DNA of 31,516 nt from a virus. Positions 1-7,847 of the stretch are shown one piece after another (position 1 is the stretch's first letter; every line of letters starts with the position of its first letter). The notes under the pieces are model-generated. The model was not told the DNA's origin. It searched no databases and was given only the letters and a program-made list of their open reading frames with translations. The stretch is from positions 1 through 31,516 of the IMG/VR virus record IMGVR_UViG_3300036822_000281; one strand, 5' to 3'. A program made the translations under genes and the position numbers.

Positions 1-243
1 ATGGCCAGCCTCACTATTAATGGTCACAAGATCTTTTTTCTAACAGAAAATGATCGATATCCGAAACCGAGGGGGGATAGCGCGGAGATGTTTGCTATCC
101 GCGAAGATGAAGAGAAACAGCACTGGCTTTATATCTTACATAATCGACGCTGGCCGCTTGTCTCTGAAACACCTTTTTCAACACAGGGTGAAGCGATAGA
201 GGCAGCGTTAGCATTCGACATAGCTGTACTCTATAAAAAATAG
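1..243 (+). CDS. Small unknown protein, convergent to the late operon
   Basis: An 80-residue reading frame opens at the first base of the window and stops at 241-243. I do not recognise the family. It is a soluble-looking, mixed-charge protein with several aromatic residues and a C-terminal helix-like stretch rich in Ala and Glu; there is no signal peptide or membrane segment. It is the only likely gene on the plus strand and runs towards the tail-fibre end of the late operon, with a hairpin at its stop codon. A small convergent gene beyond the fibre genes near a phage end is often a lysogenic-conversion gene, but that is inference. Its upstream region and ribosome-binding site lie outside the window, so the true start cannot be checked. 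Confidence 0.5.
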   Translation: MASLTINGHKIFFLTENDRYPKPRGDSAEMFAIREDEEKQHWLYILHNRRWPLVSETPFSTQGEAIEAALAFDIAVLYKK

Positions 244-260
244 CCGGGGTCCATCCCGGC
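235..260 (-). terminator. Intrinsic terminator ending the late operon
   Basis: A 6-bp GC-only stem (243-248 with 255-260, loop 249-254) is followed, on the minus strand, by TA and then a run of six T (235-240). It lies just after the stop of the 303-aa gene and is the natural 3' end of the tail operon. On the plus strand no T-run follows, so it would only work poorly for the convergent gene. Confidence 0.75.
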
Positions 261-266
261 ATCGCA

Positions 267-1178
267 TTACATCCCCAGTCTCGACACAAGAATCGCATCA
301 GACTCATCAGCGGTATGCAGGCAGAGAACGTCTTGAAACGCCCCATAGCACGCACCGACCGCACTAGCAGTTTGAGTCCCACCGATCAGCAACGGCGCTG
401 TATTGCCGACCAGGCTCGCCAACTTACCAGTCACTGACGGGATTGATGGCTTCAACAGCGTCCCTTTCTCGTACCCTTCTATCACACCAGACGAAACCTT
501 AAACAGACCAGCTGACGGGATGTAATCGGCATACACTGTTGTCGCAACATAAAGAGCGTTGCCATTCCCCGCTGGCCACCCGTTATCACGCGTCCCATAG
601 CGCCATGCTTCCGTAGTGCCCTGACCATTAGTTATCTGCGTGCGCAAGTATGCCAACGGCAAATTGTTAATGTTATATCCGGCAGTGATCCCATTGTTAT
701 CGGCCCTATCCAAGTCACTCATTCGTCCGGAAAGCAGATACGACTTTCCTTTTTGGATGATTTGGTTCGTGCGGCTCTTCAGGAACCAACCACCTGCCGA
801 AGAAACTTTTATAATCACAGCATGTGATGCTGCATCGTAAATCATGGGAAACTGGGGATCTGGAGTGCCTTGGGAACCCGCTAACAAGTCACCACTTGCG
901 CCAAGCATGTTATAGACAGTCTGGACGTTTCCGAAACCATCAACTTTTATGCCAAACGCTGGAGCCGCACAAATCGTCGTACGTTCGTATATTGCGTTAT
1001 TTAGCAGAAAATTAAAGCGAGCCAGACAACCCGCTTCATCAGGAATGTAACCACCATCCGCTACAACCCGCGATTTATACGCGTTGAACAATGCTTGTGG
1101 ATCAAAAATTGAAGCAGACATATCAAGAGCTGTACGCCAGCCGCCATATGCTTTTCCCGTACTTGTTGCCGATGTCAT
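267..1178 (-). CDS. Tail-associated protein of unknown function, coupled to the tailspike
   Basis: The protein has 303 residues. The start ATG shares its A with the TAA stop of the tailspike gene (TAATG), with GGAGA a few bases upstream, so translation is coupled; a longer frame exists but the overlap decides the start. The first 40 or so residues look helical, and the rest is rich in Gly, Ser, Thr, Asn and Tyr, as in beta-sheet receptor-binding or lectin-like proteins. No catalytic motif or signal peptide is visible. As the last gene of the late operon, after a fibre-like gene, it is likely a virion adhesin part, a chaperone, or a second subunit of the receptor-binding complex. This is inference from position only. 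Confidence 0.7.
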   Translation of the reverse strand: MTSATSTGKAYGGWRTALDMSASIFDPQALFNAYKSRVVADGGYIPDEAGCLARFNFLLNNAIYERTTICAAPAFGIKVDGFGNVQTVYNMLGASGDLLAGSQGTPDPQFPMIYDAASHAVIIKVSSAGGWFLKSRTNQIIQKGKSYLLSGRMSDLDRADNNGITAGYNINNLPLAYLRTQITNGQGTTEAWRYGTRDNGWPAGNGNALYVATTVYADYIPSAGLFKVSSGVIEGYEKGTLLKPSIPSVTGKLASLVGNTAPLLIGGTQTASAVGACYGAFQDVLCLHTADESDAILVSRLGM

Positions 1179-3865
1179 TAAAATTCTCCTGTAAGCGGTA
1201 GACGGTCGAGGCATGCCCAGTTGAACATTGGGAATGGCTGACCGTTACGGGTGATCCAGCGTGATGTTTGTGTTGAGCTATCTCGAAGACAAACCAATGG
1301 GTAGACAAAGTCTTTGATGACCGGCACCGTGTTTGTAAAACCGATAAGCAAATGATCGGATATCGCCGGTGCATGATTTAGGGTTATGCGAATGGTGTTC
1401 TGCTTTATAACAGATACAGATTGAATCACCGCACTGCCATCCAGCAGGGAAAACCCCTGCCCTGGACAATCAGCAATCGTGGTTGTGTCAATCACCAACG
1501 GAAGATAAGGAACATCGAAAACGATATCGATCGTGCTACCGTTAACAGATAATGAGCGAGCCTTAAGCCCAGTCCATGTGCCTTTTTTCTCAGGGTCATA
1601 CAGATGCCAGTAGATAGCCTGTGCGGCGTATTCACCTTGTAACACCTTCCCCGCAGCATTTAAGTGGCTCAGCGTTGCATCGTTATACAGCCAGTTCAGC
1701 GGATACTTAGGCCCGTAAATGATGGCCTTTGCCGCGTTCTGCCGCACGTAAGTTAACTGGTCTGTTGCCGCAACCGAATACGGCTGCACGACCACAGGCT
1801 CTCCGATGGGATTTCCCTGATCGTCTACCTGTTGGTTTTTTGTATTAACCCTGCTTCCGACCTGCCCAATCACCTCCGCGAAATTATCGGTCTGCCCCGT
1901 GATCCCTTTAAAATCCAATTGGAGGCCAGAAAAATAAGGCTTCATCTTCGCGAGATAATCGCCAGGATTTTGTGAGCTGCCGTTATCGTTGTCCGTCTCC
2001 CCATGCTCGAGCGTCATAAATTTGAAGGTATATCGTTTCCCTACCCCATTGGCCGCATTTTTCCCAAGCTGGACGAAATCTAGTCCGTTTTGATAAGGAA
2101 TCGTCCCTTTGCTTATTTCTACGAACGATCGACCACCGGCGGCAAATGGCGCGTGAATGAAGACCTGGTTTCCGGGTTTTTTATGAAGCATCGCGTAATA
2201 CATCGGCAAAACATTGCCCTGTCTATATGAGGGATACTGCGCATCGTTGAGAGTGGATAGGTCAGATAGACTAACAGGATCCATACCACCACCTTCAGGC
2301 CTGCCATTTGCCCCGGCAAGAACTCGGCCACGAAAGACAGGATCACGGTTAACAATGTTAATTCCCGCGCCATCTTTCGGTGCGTTGAGTGATTGCCCCC
2401 CCGTCCCACCTCCGTGCGCTTCTTCCGCATCGATAGGCATTTCGCGAATTGATGGCTCGTACTTCACTCCATAGCCAGAAACTGCTTCCCCACCTGGCAC
2501 ATAGCTGAAAATAAAGCCTGCCGATGTCATCTTTTGAGCAGTGAGAACAGGACGTTCTGACCACACGACACTGCCACGCCATGCCGCTGCTGGTATACCG
2601 TTAACCGTTTTAATTGAGGCTAGCGACTCACCGAGGTTGTCCTGGAGTGGGCCATCAATTCCGGGGATGTGTACACCACCATCATCATCAATTGCAAACA
2701 GAGCGGTTTTTAGGTCTTTGGCAAAAAGAACATGCTGGAAACCAACGATACGCCGCGAAAAATTCGTCGAGCAAATTGTATCTAGGCGGTCTTGCAATAC
2801 GTCATCCATTCCAACAATGCGCATATTCCCATCGTCATCAATGGTAATTAGGCCTAACGACCCTGTTTTATCAACGAGAACATGCTGATAACCACGATAA
2901 CGGTTAGCGATGTTCTTCGGGATTAATTGCTCAACATAATCTTGAATAGATGATTTCAGCCCCGCAAGCCACAAGCCGAAGTCATTGTCGAGTGCCATGG
3001 CTGTTTCTGATGGGCCTCGTGCGCCTTCCACAGTCCATTGCCATTGTTCCGACTGATACTGGCGAAGTGCAGCAGTTCTTTTATTTGTTTCAATGAGGCT
3101 GACGACCAGCGAAATAACAGTTGCAGCAATTTCATCAACATATTTCCCGTTGCTCAGATAGCGGCCTGTTGGCGTCGCTACCCCATTGAGGTTCTCATAT
3201 TCATCAACCCACTGCGTTGAAACAGTCGAGCGAACGGAAAAATAACGCCGTGTTTCAACTCCATCGGTAATGGCTTTCTGAGCTTCAGTTTCATCCGTAT
3301 ATGCACCAGAGCCAGATTGAGCTATACCTGCAGCAGCCTCCGATCTTTCTGCCGAGGCATCTGATTGCTTTGCCGCATTAATGGCAGTTAGTGAATTTTC
3401 TGACGAGATTTTTTCACTTAATGCTGCTGAGGCTGAGTTTTGCTCAGATATTGCAGCGTAAAACTTTGAACTTTCAGCTGATAATCCAGATGATGCAGCT
3501 GCATTTGAGGATGTATTTTCCGCCACCTGCATTTGCTGCAACAAGCGGGTCATTTCAGAGAGTAAATTTGGTCCCGGCAGAAAGGAAATAAGGTAATCAT
3601 TAAGTGATGCTGATTGCCCCCCCTCTAATAATTGAATAGAACCTAAAATATCACTTTTACCATTAGGGTATAACGCTGCAACATCATACTCCCCTGGTAA
3701 CAATTCGAATCTATAACTTCCATCACTGCCTGTAATTTGCGATGCATCAAGTTGGCGAAAAGTATTATTAGTATTCCCCCTTAACGTTACACCCAGGCGA
3801 ACATCAGGGAATGGTTTTCCGTCCGGGGTCAGATAGACACCAGAAATAACGATCAATTCTGTCAT
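1178..3865 (-). CDS. Tail fibre/tailspike with SGNH-esterase-like region
   Basis: This is an 895-residue receptor-binding protein. Residues 1-95 match the prophage tail-fibre N-terminal domain type (phage_tail_N, virion-anchoring, with a TDGSYRF-like turn). Residues 100-200 are an Ala/Ser-rich coiled coil typical of fibres. Residues about 322-421 hold two related 50-residue units. The C-terminal half carries an SGNH/sialate O-acetylesterase pattern: GGQS with Ser492, a Gly-rich AAGG block near 583, HGETDN with Glu623, and SHLNAAG with His734. Established knowledge: such domains deacetylate surface polysaccharides during adsorption. It lies downstream of gpD, outside the usual P2 fibre position, and is the second adhesin of this phage. 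Assignment as fibre is firm; the esterase activity is inferred from motifs, and the exact catalytic Asp is uncertain. Confidence 0.85.
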   Translation of the reverse strand: MTELIVISGVYLTPDGKPFPDVRLGVTLRGNTNNTFRQLDASQITGSDGSYRFELLPGEYDVAALYPNGKSDILGSIQLLEGGQSASLNDYLISFLPGPNLLSEMTRLLQQMQVAENTSSNAAASSGLSAESSKFYAAISEQNSASAALSEKISSENSLTAINAAKQSDASAERSEAAAGIAQSGSGAYTDETEAQKAITDGVETRRYFSVRSTVSTQWVDEYENLNGVATPTGRYLSNGKYVDEIAATVISLVVSLIETNKRTAALRQYQSEQWQWTVEGARGPSETAMALDNDFGLWLAGLKSSIQDYVEQLIPKNIANRYRGYQHVLVDKTGSLGLITIDDDGNMRIVGMDDVLQDRLDTICSTNFSRRIVGFQHVLFAKDLKTALFAIDDDGGVHIPGIDGPLQDNLGESLASIKTVNGIPAAAWRGSVVWSERPVLTAQKMTSAGFIFSYVPGGEAVSGYGVKYEPSIREMPIDAEEAHGGGTGGQSLNAPKDGAGINIVNRDPVFRGRVLAGANGRPEGGGMDPVSLSDLSTLNDAQYPSYRQGNVLPMYYAMLHKKPGNQVFIHAPFAAGGRSFVEISKGTIPYQNGLDFVQLGKNAANGVGKRYTFKFMTLEHGETDNDNGSSQNPGDYLAKMKPYFSGLQLDFKGITGQTDNFAEVIGQVGSRVNTKNQQVDDQGNPIGEPVVVQPYSVAATDQLTYVRQNAAKAIIYGPKYPLNWLYNDATLSHLNAAGKVLQGEYAAQAIYWHLYDPEKKGTWTGLKARSLSVNGSTIDIVFDVPYLPLVIDTTTIADCPGQGFSLLDGSAVIQSVSVIKQNTIRITLNHAPAISDHLLIGFTNTVPVIKDFVYPLVCLRDSSTQTSRWITRNGQPFPMFNWACLDRLPLTGEF
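2603..2902 (-). repeat. Two 50-residue repeats inside the tailspike
   Basis: Residues about 322-371 and 372-421 of the tailspike repeat with an exact 150-bp offset. Shared landmarks are a G(Y/F)QHVL start, an IDDDG centre and a (D/G)xLQDxL end. The DNA is also partly conserved, with AGAACATGCTG in both copies on the plus strand at about 2728 and 2878. This suggests a tandem duplication in the fibre shaft or the neck before the esterase region. Confidence 0.75.
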
Positions 3866-3906
3866 GGCGATACTCTTGGTAGGTTAATACTTAATTGAAC
3901 GAGAGG

Positions 3907-5028
3907 TTAGAAATAATCGACACCTTTCTTTTCTTCTTTCTTGGCTTTCGTCTTTTTATTACTCGTACTACGTATGTTGTCCACCAAATTAAAATCCATT
4001 GTCATGCCCTTCTGCGTAAGACTAAATGCTAGGGACTCGATCACCCAATCCCGATCTTCCACCTCACCAAATCCAAAGGTTGTTACCATGCTTTCCGCTG
4101 TTAATGGCAAATATTGCGGACGACAAGGCCCTGCCAGGGTCATCCGAAATTCGTTACGGTTTGCCTGCGTTGCACGAGATTTAACGCGATGATCGGCATG
4201 GGCTTTACTAGGCTGTGTGAAAGGGTTGGTTATATCCGGTCCGTCATGATCAACTTGTGCCGTTTTTGTTTTACCATCGGCCTCATCGAAGTAGTCCACG
4301 CCGACCTTATTTTTTTTCTTATCCCCGCTCGGACCTGTTGCTTTTCCTGTGCTTGCCCCACGATCACCACTTGAATAACTCCAGCTTGAGAGCATCGAGG
4401 GCGTTACTGTTACTGATGACATCGCCTTACCGCTGGCTGCGGCTGCGGCTGCTTGTTCCAGAAAAAGCCAATAGCCACCGCTGGGTTTGCTAATGGCGCT
4501 ATAGTTACGGGCAATCCGCGTTAGCAGGGATGCATCGGACTCTCGAATCTGATCGATATGATCTACCAATATGGTGGCCAACTTATCGGTAACACGTGGT
4601 TTCAGACCATTATCCTGCGCCACAGTTTTCACAATGTCGCCAATTGTCATACTGTCCCAACTGCGTGTTTTTTGGCTTTGAACGTTGCCAGGCTGCTTTT
4701 CAGCATTCATCGGAGCCGCCGTTCCGTAAATAACGACTTTACGCGGTGGACCACTGCTGGAAACACGACTGACTACAAACCACCCTTTGTTAATCAGGTC
4801 ACCATTAAAGCCAAGCGCCAACTGCAATCTGGCCCCCTTAGAGGGTAGCTTTAACGTTTCAGACATCAGCGTAATTTGCAGCTCATCCGCTTTTGCCGTG
4901 GCTCCGCCGTGATCAGTCAGGGTTATTTCTACCAGTCGCTCACGGATAGCCTCCGTTATATCCTTGCCTTCGGCTGTTACGCTAAATTCTGGCCGATACT
5001 CTACCGGGGTTGTCGTGTCCATAATCAT
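3907..5028 (-). CDS. D: Baseplate hub protein, P2 gpD family
   Basis: The protein has 373 residues and belongs to the contractile-injection-system gpD/gp27-like hub family (called late control protein D in P2). It forms the ring from which the tail spike projects. The N-terminal part (PEFSV...GKDIT, then LVEITLTDHGG and ADELQITL) and the middle IGDIVKTVAQDNGL segment are typical of the family. A Lys-rich tail ends in GVDYF, a phrase that also occurs near residue 245. The ATG at 5028 overlaps the TAA of gpX as TAATG; an ATG two codons further in (5022) is better spaced from the GGGA element and is equally possible. Being last in the P2-type block after U and X fits P2 gene order. Confidence 0.92.
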   Translation of the reverse strand: MIMDTTTPVEYRPEFSVTAEGKDITEAIRERLVEITLTDHGGATAKADELQITLMSETLKLPSKGARLQLALGFNGDLINKGWFVVSRVSSSGPPRKVVIYGTAAPMNAEKQPGNVQSQKTRSWDSMTIGDIVKTVAQDNGLKPRVTDKLATILVDHIDQIRESDASLLTRIARNYSAISKPSGGYWLFLEQAAAAAASGKAMSSVTVTPSMLSSWSYSSGDRGASTGKATGPSGDKKKNKVGVDYFDEADGKTKTAQVDHDGPDITNPFTQPSKAHADHRVKSRATQANRNEFRMTLAGPCRPQYLPLTAESMVTTFGFGEVEDRDWVIESLAFSLTQKGMTMDFNLVDNIRSTSNKKTKAKKEEKKGVDYF

Positions 5029-5243
5029 TAATCCCACAATTGAACGGCTGATTCAGCAGCAGGCAGCGTTATATCAGGCAAAGTGATAACCACCCCGGCA
5101 TCGAACACCGCGCCCAATGCCGCCAGGTCCTGATTGGCTTCAAGAACGGACACCACCGTTTCGGCCAGATTTTCCATGCCGTAATGCTCGGCACAAATTT
5201 CATCCAGTACATCACCATCACGGGTTTGATATATCGTCGGCAT
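5028..5243 (-). CDS. X: Tail protein X (LysM-like), P2 gpX family
   Basis: This 71-residue protein has the gpX signature: a short LysM-like fold beginning with a TRDGDVLDEIC stretch, then an HYG motif, a VLEANQDLA helix and a final VVITLPD strand. P2 gpX sits between U and D and is a small baseplate/tail component probably linking hub and tube. Its start overlaps the end of gpU by 26 bp and its stop overlaps the start of gpD. Length and order are exactly as expected for the family. Confidence 0.92.
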   Translation of the reverse strand: MPTIYQTRDGDVLDEICAEHYGMENLAETVVSVLEANQDLAALGAVFDAGVVITLPDITLPAAESAVQLWD

Positions 5244-5688
5244 AATGTTTCATCGTCATTGAGTACGTTTTTTTTCGTGGGCCACCGCCGGGTAAAAACG
5301 ATGGTGTGACATCACTAAAATCTGTGATCACCCACCAGCCCAACACGTCACCTACCCCGCTGACCAGTTGCTGAGGCTCAGCCTTATCGGCCAGGTCATA
5401 CAGTGCATCAATAGAAGCGACGCCCTTCCTGAACAACGCATGGGCTTCACCTTCCATCTTCACGCTACGAGCCGATTTTCCGGTGTATTGAAGCAAGTCC
5501 GCTTTACCAATCCGCTCCTGCTCCCCCCAGCGCCAACTTGCTTCCCGTGAAATTTGGTTATACGTCGCCGAATCGATGGAAAACTCAAAATCCCCCAGCA
5601 TCATCATGACGCGAGGTTCATCAGTCGTACGCCGGTCAGACATACCCTGTTCATACCCGCCGATGACCGTATTGATAATGTCAGACAT
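5218..5688 (-). CDS. U: Tail protein U, P2 gpU family
   Basis: The protein has 156 residues. The pattern is that of the P2 gpU family: a MMMLGDFEFSID strand near the N-terminus, then an aromatic and charged WRWGEQERIG segment, a TGKSARSVKMEGE stretch, and a GDVLGWWVITD strand near residue 120. gpU is needed to complete the tail and lies between tape measure T and X in P2, as here. The ATG shares its A with the TAA of the tape-measure gene (TAATG), so translation is coupled. Confidence 0.9.
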   Translation of the reverse strand: MSDIINTVIGGYEQGMSDRRTTDEPRVMMMLGDFEFSIDSATYNQISREASWRWGEQERIGKADLLQYTGKSARSVKMEGEAHALFRKGVASIDALYDLADKAEPQQLVSGVGDVLGWWVITDFSDVTPSFLPGGGPRKKTYSMTMKHYADDISNP

Positions 5689-7400
5689 TAACCAGCCTCC
5701 GGAATGTCATAGAGTGAGTTATTACCGTTGAAAATATCGTTGCGCCGGGCACTGCCGATCGCTTCATCCGCGACCTGTTTGGGGTCCTGATTTTCGGTGG
5801 CATAAACGTTAACGGTCATTTGTTGACGTCGGTTGTCGTTGACCTCTGGCTTATGTTGGGGTGCAGTATCAGCTTTGCTTAGCACGTCGGTTAAGGTTGG
5901 CCAGGTACCATTCTGATATTGAGCCGTGGAGGTTGCTCCAGCTATCGGTGGAGGATTTTCTCCTAACTTTTTTAATTCACTTAACGGATCAGCACTTCCC
6001 TCACCATCGATGGATAGCAATAACTTACCAGTAGTTTTTTCTTTAAACGCATCCGTTCTTCTACCCACAAACCCGGCGTCTTCCTCCTCACTGCGCCATT
6101 TATCCCTTAAGGCGTTAACCTTCTCTGGGTTGTCCAAGTTTTTGGAAAACCAATCTTCAAGCCCATCTTTTTTTGCATAAATCCGCGCAATTCCTAGCTC
6201 AGTATTTCCGCTCGCCAGCCCCTGAATAATTCGTTTTTTATTGTCAGTATCATCCGGCAAGAGCCATGACAGCTTTTGCGCCAAAGCATAGGCAATCTTC
6301 CCGACATAGATTAAGCCCTGGCCAAACCCGATAAGTTTTGGATACCACTCATTCTGCAGAGCATTACTGATTTTGGTGACACCGCCGTTCTTCAACCAGC
6401 CGCTCAGGTCATTGGCTACCTTGGTGACCTCTGGGGCCAGTTCGTTACCCAATGCACCGGCGATCTCCTCCGCACCGCTTGTCAGTACGGTTTGCAGGTT
6501 GCTGAATGCAATATTGCCCTTCAGTGCCCCATCAGCACCTTGTTGCGTTACCACGTTATAGCGCTTCTGCTCTTCCATGAGCTGCTGGTAAGATTTGCCG
6601 GTAGCACGCATATAAGTCAGGATTTTGTTGGCTTCCCCGCCCATCAGCATATCCACCGCCGAGGCTGCTTTCTGCTCATCCTGCATTTTCAGCGCACGCT
6701 CAAAAATCTTGGACATCTGCTGTTCATTGTTCAGCCCTTTGAACGACTTGCTGCCAAATCCCATCATCGAAAAAGCATCTTCCAGTGATGACATCTTGCC
6801 GAGGGCTTTATACTCACCAACCTTGTTTTTCAGTTCTTCGGCCAGGTCGCCAATATTTTCGCCGTTCATGCCCATCTGTTTCGCCATACTGTCCCAGGCG
6901 TTGTAGGTTTCAATGCCTACGCCGTAGTTTCTAGCCATACCGGCTTTCTCGGCTGTCTTACTGTTCAATGCTACGGGTGACAGCGTGGCACCAATAGCAG
7001 CTGCAGCCAGGCCACCGCCGCCCAATGCCATGCCGCCAGGGAAGGATTGACGGGCAATGTTTAGGGCCTTCCCGAAAGTCCCCCGACCCATTGAACCAAA
7101 CCGCTTCAAACGCTCAGCTTTCTGCAGGTCACGATTAAGCGCCTCTTGTGCGGCTTCCGCCTTTTTGATTTCCCGCGTCACCCCGGCGTAATCTTTTTTC
7201 AGACCGCTGATATCCTTACCCGCCAGTTTGGTCTTTTTCATCTGATCAGCCAGATCGCGCTGTTGCTTTGTCAGTTTCTCTGACTGCTTCTCAACGGTCT
7301 TGATGCCTTTTTTTAACCCTTCCGTAGACCGTCCCCAACTGGCATCGATATTGCCGCCAAACGAGATGGATGCCTTAAGATTTTGGCTTATTGACCCCAC
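5688..7400 (-). CDS. T: Tail tape-measure protein
   Basis: The protein has 570 residues, short for a tape measure (P2 gpT is clearly longer), so a shorter tail is expected. Residues 25-110 are a Lys/Glu/Gln-rich coiled coil; residues about 118-145 form a Gly/Ala-rich hydrophobic segment (GGMALGGGGLAAAAIG) of the kind thought to enter the host membrane; the central part resembles the tape-measure domain with many Met and Gln. The start is a GTG at 7400 with a GGAGG nine bases upstream. It lies inside the end of the frameshifted E-E' frame, so these genes overlap by 26 bp. The order E, E', T, U is that of P2. Confidence 0.9.
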   Translation of the reverse strand: MGSISQNLKASISFGGNIDASWGRSTEGLKKGIKTVEKQSEKLTKQQRDLADQMKKTKLAGKDISGLKKDYAGVTREIKKAEAAQEALNRDLQKAERLKRFGSMGRGTFGKALNIARQSFPGGMALGGGGLAAAAIGATLSPVALNSKTAEKAGMARNYGVGIETYNAWDSMAKQMGMNGENIGDLAEELKNKVGEYKALGKMSSLEDAFSMMGFGSKSFKGLNNEQQMSKIFERALKMQDEQKAASAVDMLMGGEANKILTYMRATGKSYQQLMEEQKRYNVVTQQGADGALKGNIAFSNLQTVLTSGAEEIAGALGNELAPEVTKVANDLSGWLKNGGVTKISNALQNEWYPKLIGFGQGLIYVGKIAYALAQKLSWLLPDDTDNKKRIIQGLASGNTELGIARIYAKKDGLEDWFSKNLDNPEKVNALRDKWRSEEEDAGFVGRRTDAFKEKTTGKLLLSIDGEGSADPLSELKKLGENPPPIAGATSTAQYQNGTWPTLTDVLSKADTAPQHKPEVNDNRRQQMTVNVYATENQDPKQVADEAIGSARRNDIFNGNNSLYDIPEAG

Positions 7401-7805
7401 GGGCGATATCCTCCACTTCCTCTATGACGAAGTTGTAAAATTCAGAAAAGGGCATGCTCAACCAATCGCTCATGGTGTAGTGCATACGCCGCCCGAGGAA
7501 TCTCAGCGTTTTGCGGATTTCGGCTTCGGTCGTTTGGCGGGAGGTAGCAAAAAAACATTGAAGGCTTCCTCGAACTGGTTGTAATCAGCGGCCGTCAGCG
7601 AATAGATATCTTCAAGATTCATGTTGCAGAGGCTGGCGATCATCTTCGCCTCTTTCTCATAATCACTACCCGGACCTTTATTAAACTCGACACGATCCCG
7701 AACCTGAGGCTCTCGCATCGTAACGGTGGTCAGTTTGCTGCCATTTTCCAGCGTCAGCGGGCTGTAGAGGGTGATTTCGGTGGTCGTGCCTGGGAAGTTA
7801 GTCAT
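7375..7805 (-). CDS. E': Tail assembly chaperone E-E' made by -1 frameshift
   Basis: Reading E to its T_TTT_TTG heptamer (7554-7548) and slipping back one base gives an open frame that passes the E stop and ends with TAA at 7377-7375, a product of 143 residues. The extension has a non-random sequence: TEAEIRKTLRFLGRRMHY, then a Trp-containing SDWLSMPFSEFYNFV segment and an acidic helix. Known biology: P2-type phages make E and E+E' from the same slippery heptamer, and the pair act as chaperones of the tape measure. The frame has no start codon of its own suited to independent translation, and the tape-measure gene begins inside it. The frameshift is inferred from sequence and position; its efficiency is unknown. 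Confidence 0.85.
7503..7805 (-). CDS. E: Tail assembly chaperone E
   Basis: The unshifted product has 100 residues and ends in a Lys/Pro/Ala tail. It belongs to the P2 E / Mu gp41-like tail assembly family: an N-terminal beta part (LTLENGSKLTTVTMREPQVRD) followed by helices with the typical EKEAKMIASLCNM and LTAADYNQFEEAF segments. It lies between the tube gene and the tape measure, as in P2, and is expected to coat the tape measure during tail assembly. A strong hairpin precedes it. The slippery heptamer starts in its codon 84, so the last 17 codons are the zero-frame alternative to E'. Confidence 0.9.
   Translation of the reverse strand: MTNFPGTTTEITLYSPLTLENGSKLTTVTMREPQVRDRVEFNKGPGSDYEKEAKMIASLCNMNLEDIYSLTAADYNQFEEAFNVFLLPPAKRPKPKSAKR
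7548..7554 (-). promoter_or_regulatory. Programmed -1 ribosomal frameshift site (T_TTT_TTG)
   Basis: On the minus strand a run of seven T followed by G (7555-7548) is phased as GTT TTT TTG in the E frame, giving the canonical heptamer T_TTT_TTG. Both tRNAs can re-pair after slipping to TTT TTT. The heptamer sits 45 bases before the E stop, at the place where P2 uses the same heptamer. Confidence 0.85.
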
Positions 7806-7817
7806 CTGTTACTCCAA

Positions 7818-7841
7818 ATAAAAAGCGGCCCGCAGGCCGCT
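7818..7841 (-). terminator. Intrinsic terminator between tube and E genes
   Basis: A perfect 7-bp GC-rich stem (7824-7830 with 7835-7841, loop of 4) is followed by TTTTTATTT on the minus strand. It follows the tail-tube stop by only 7 bp and precedes the E start. It probably fixes the 3' end of abundant tube/sheath transcripts, with partial read-through into E. Confidence 0.8.
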
Positions 7842-7847
7842 GTCAGA

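Noticed and set aside
2396-2402. Seven-C tract in the tailspike gene (a second one at 3617-3623) as a possible phase-variation switch
   Set aside because: Seven bases is short for slipped-strand switching, both tracts simply encode Gly-Gly before Gln-Ser, and the frame is intact.
2680-2694. CAC/CAT-rich codons giving a His run in a plus-strand frame
   Set aside because: This frame is antisense to the IDDDG motif of the tailspike; the His run is only the mirror of Asp codons.
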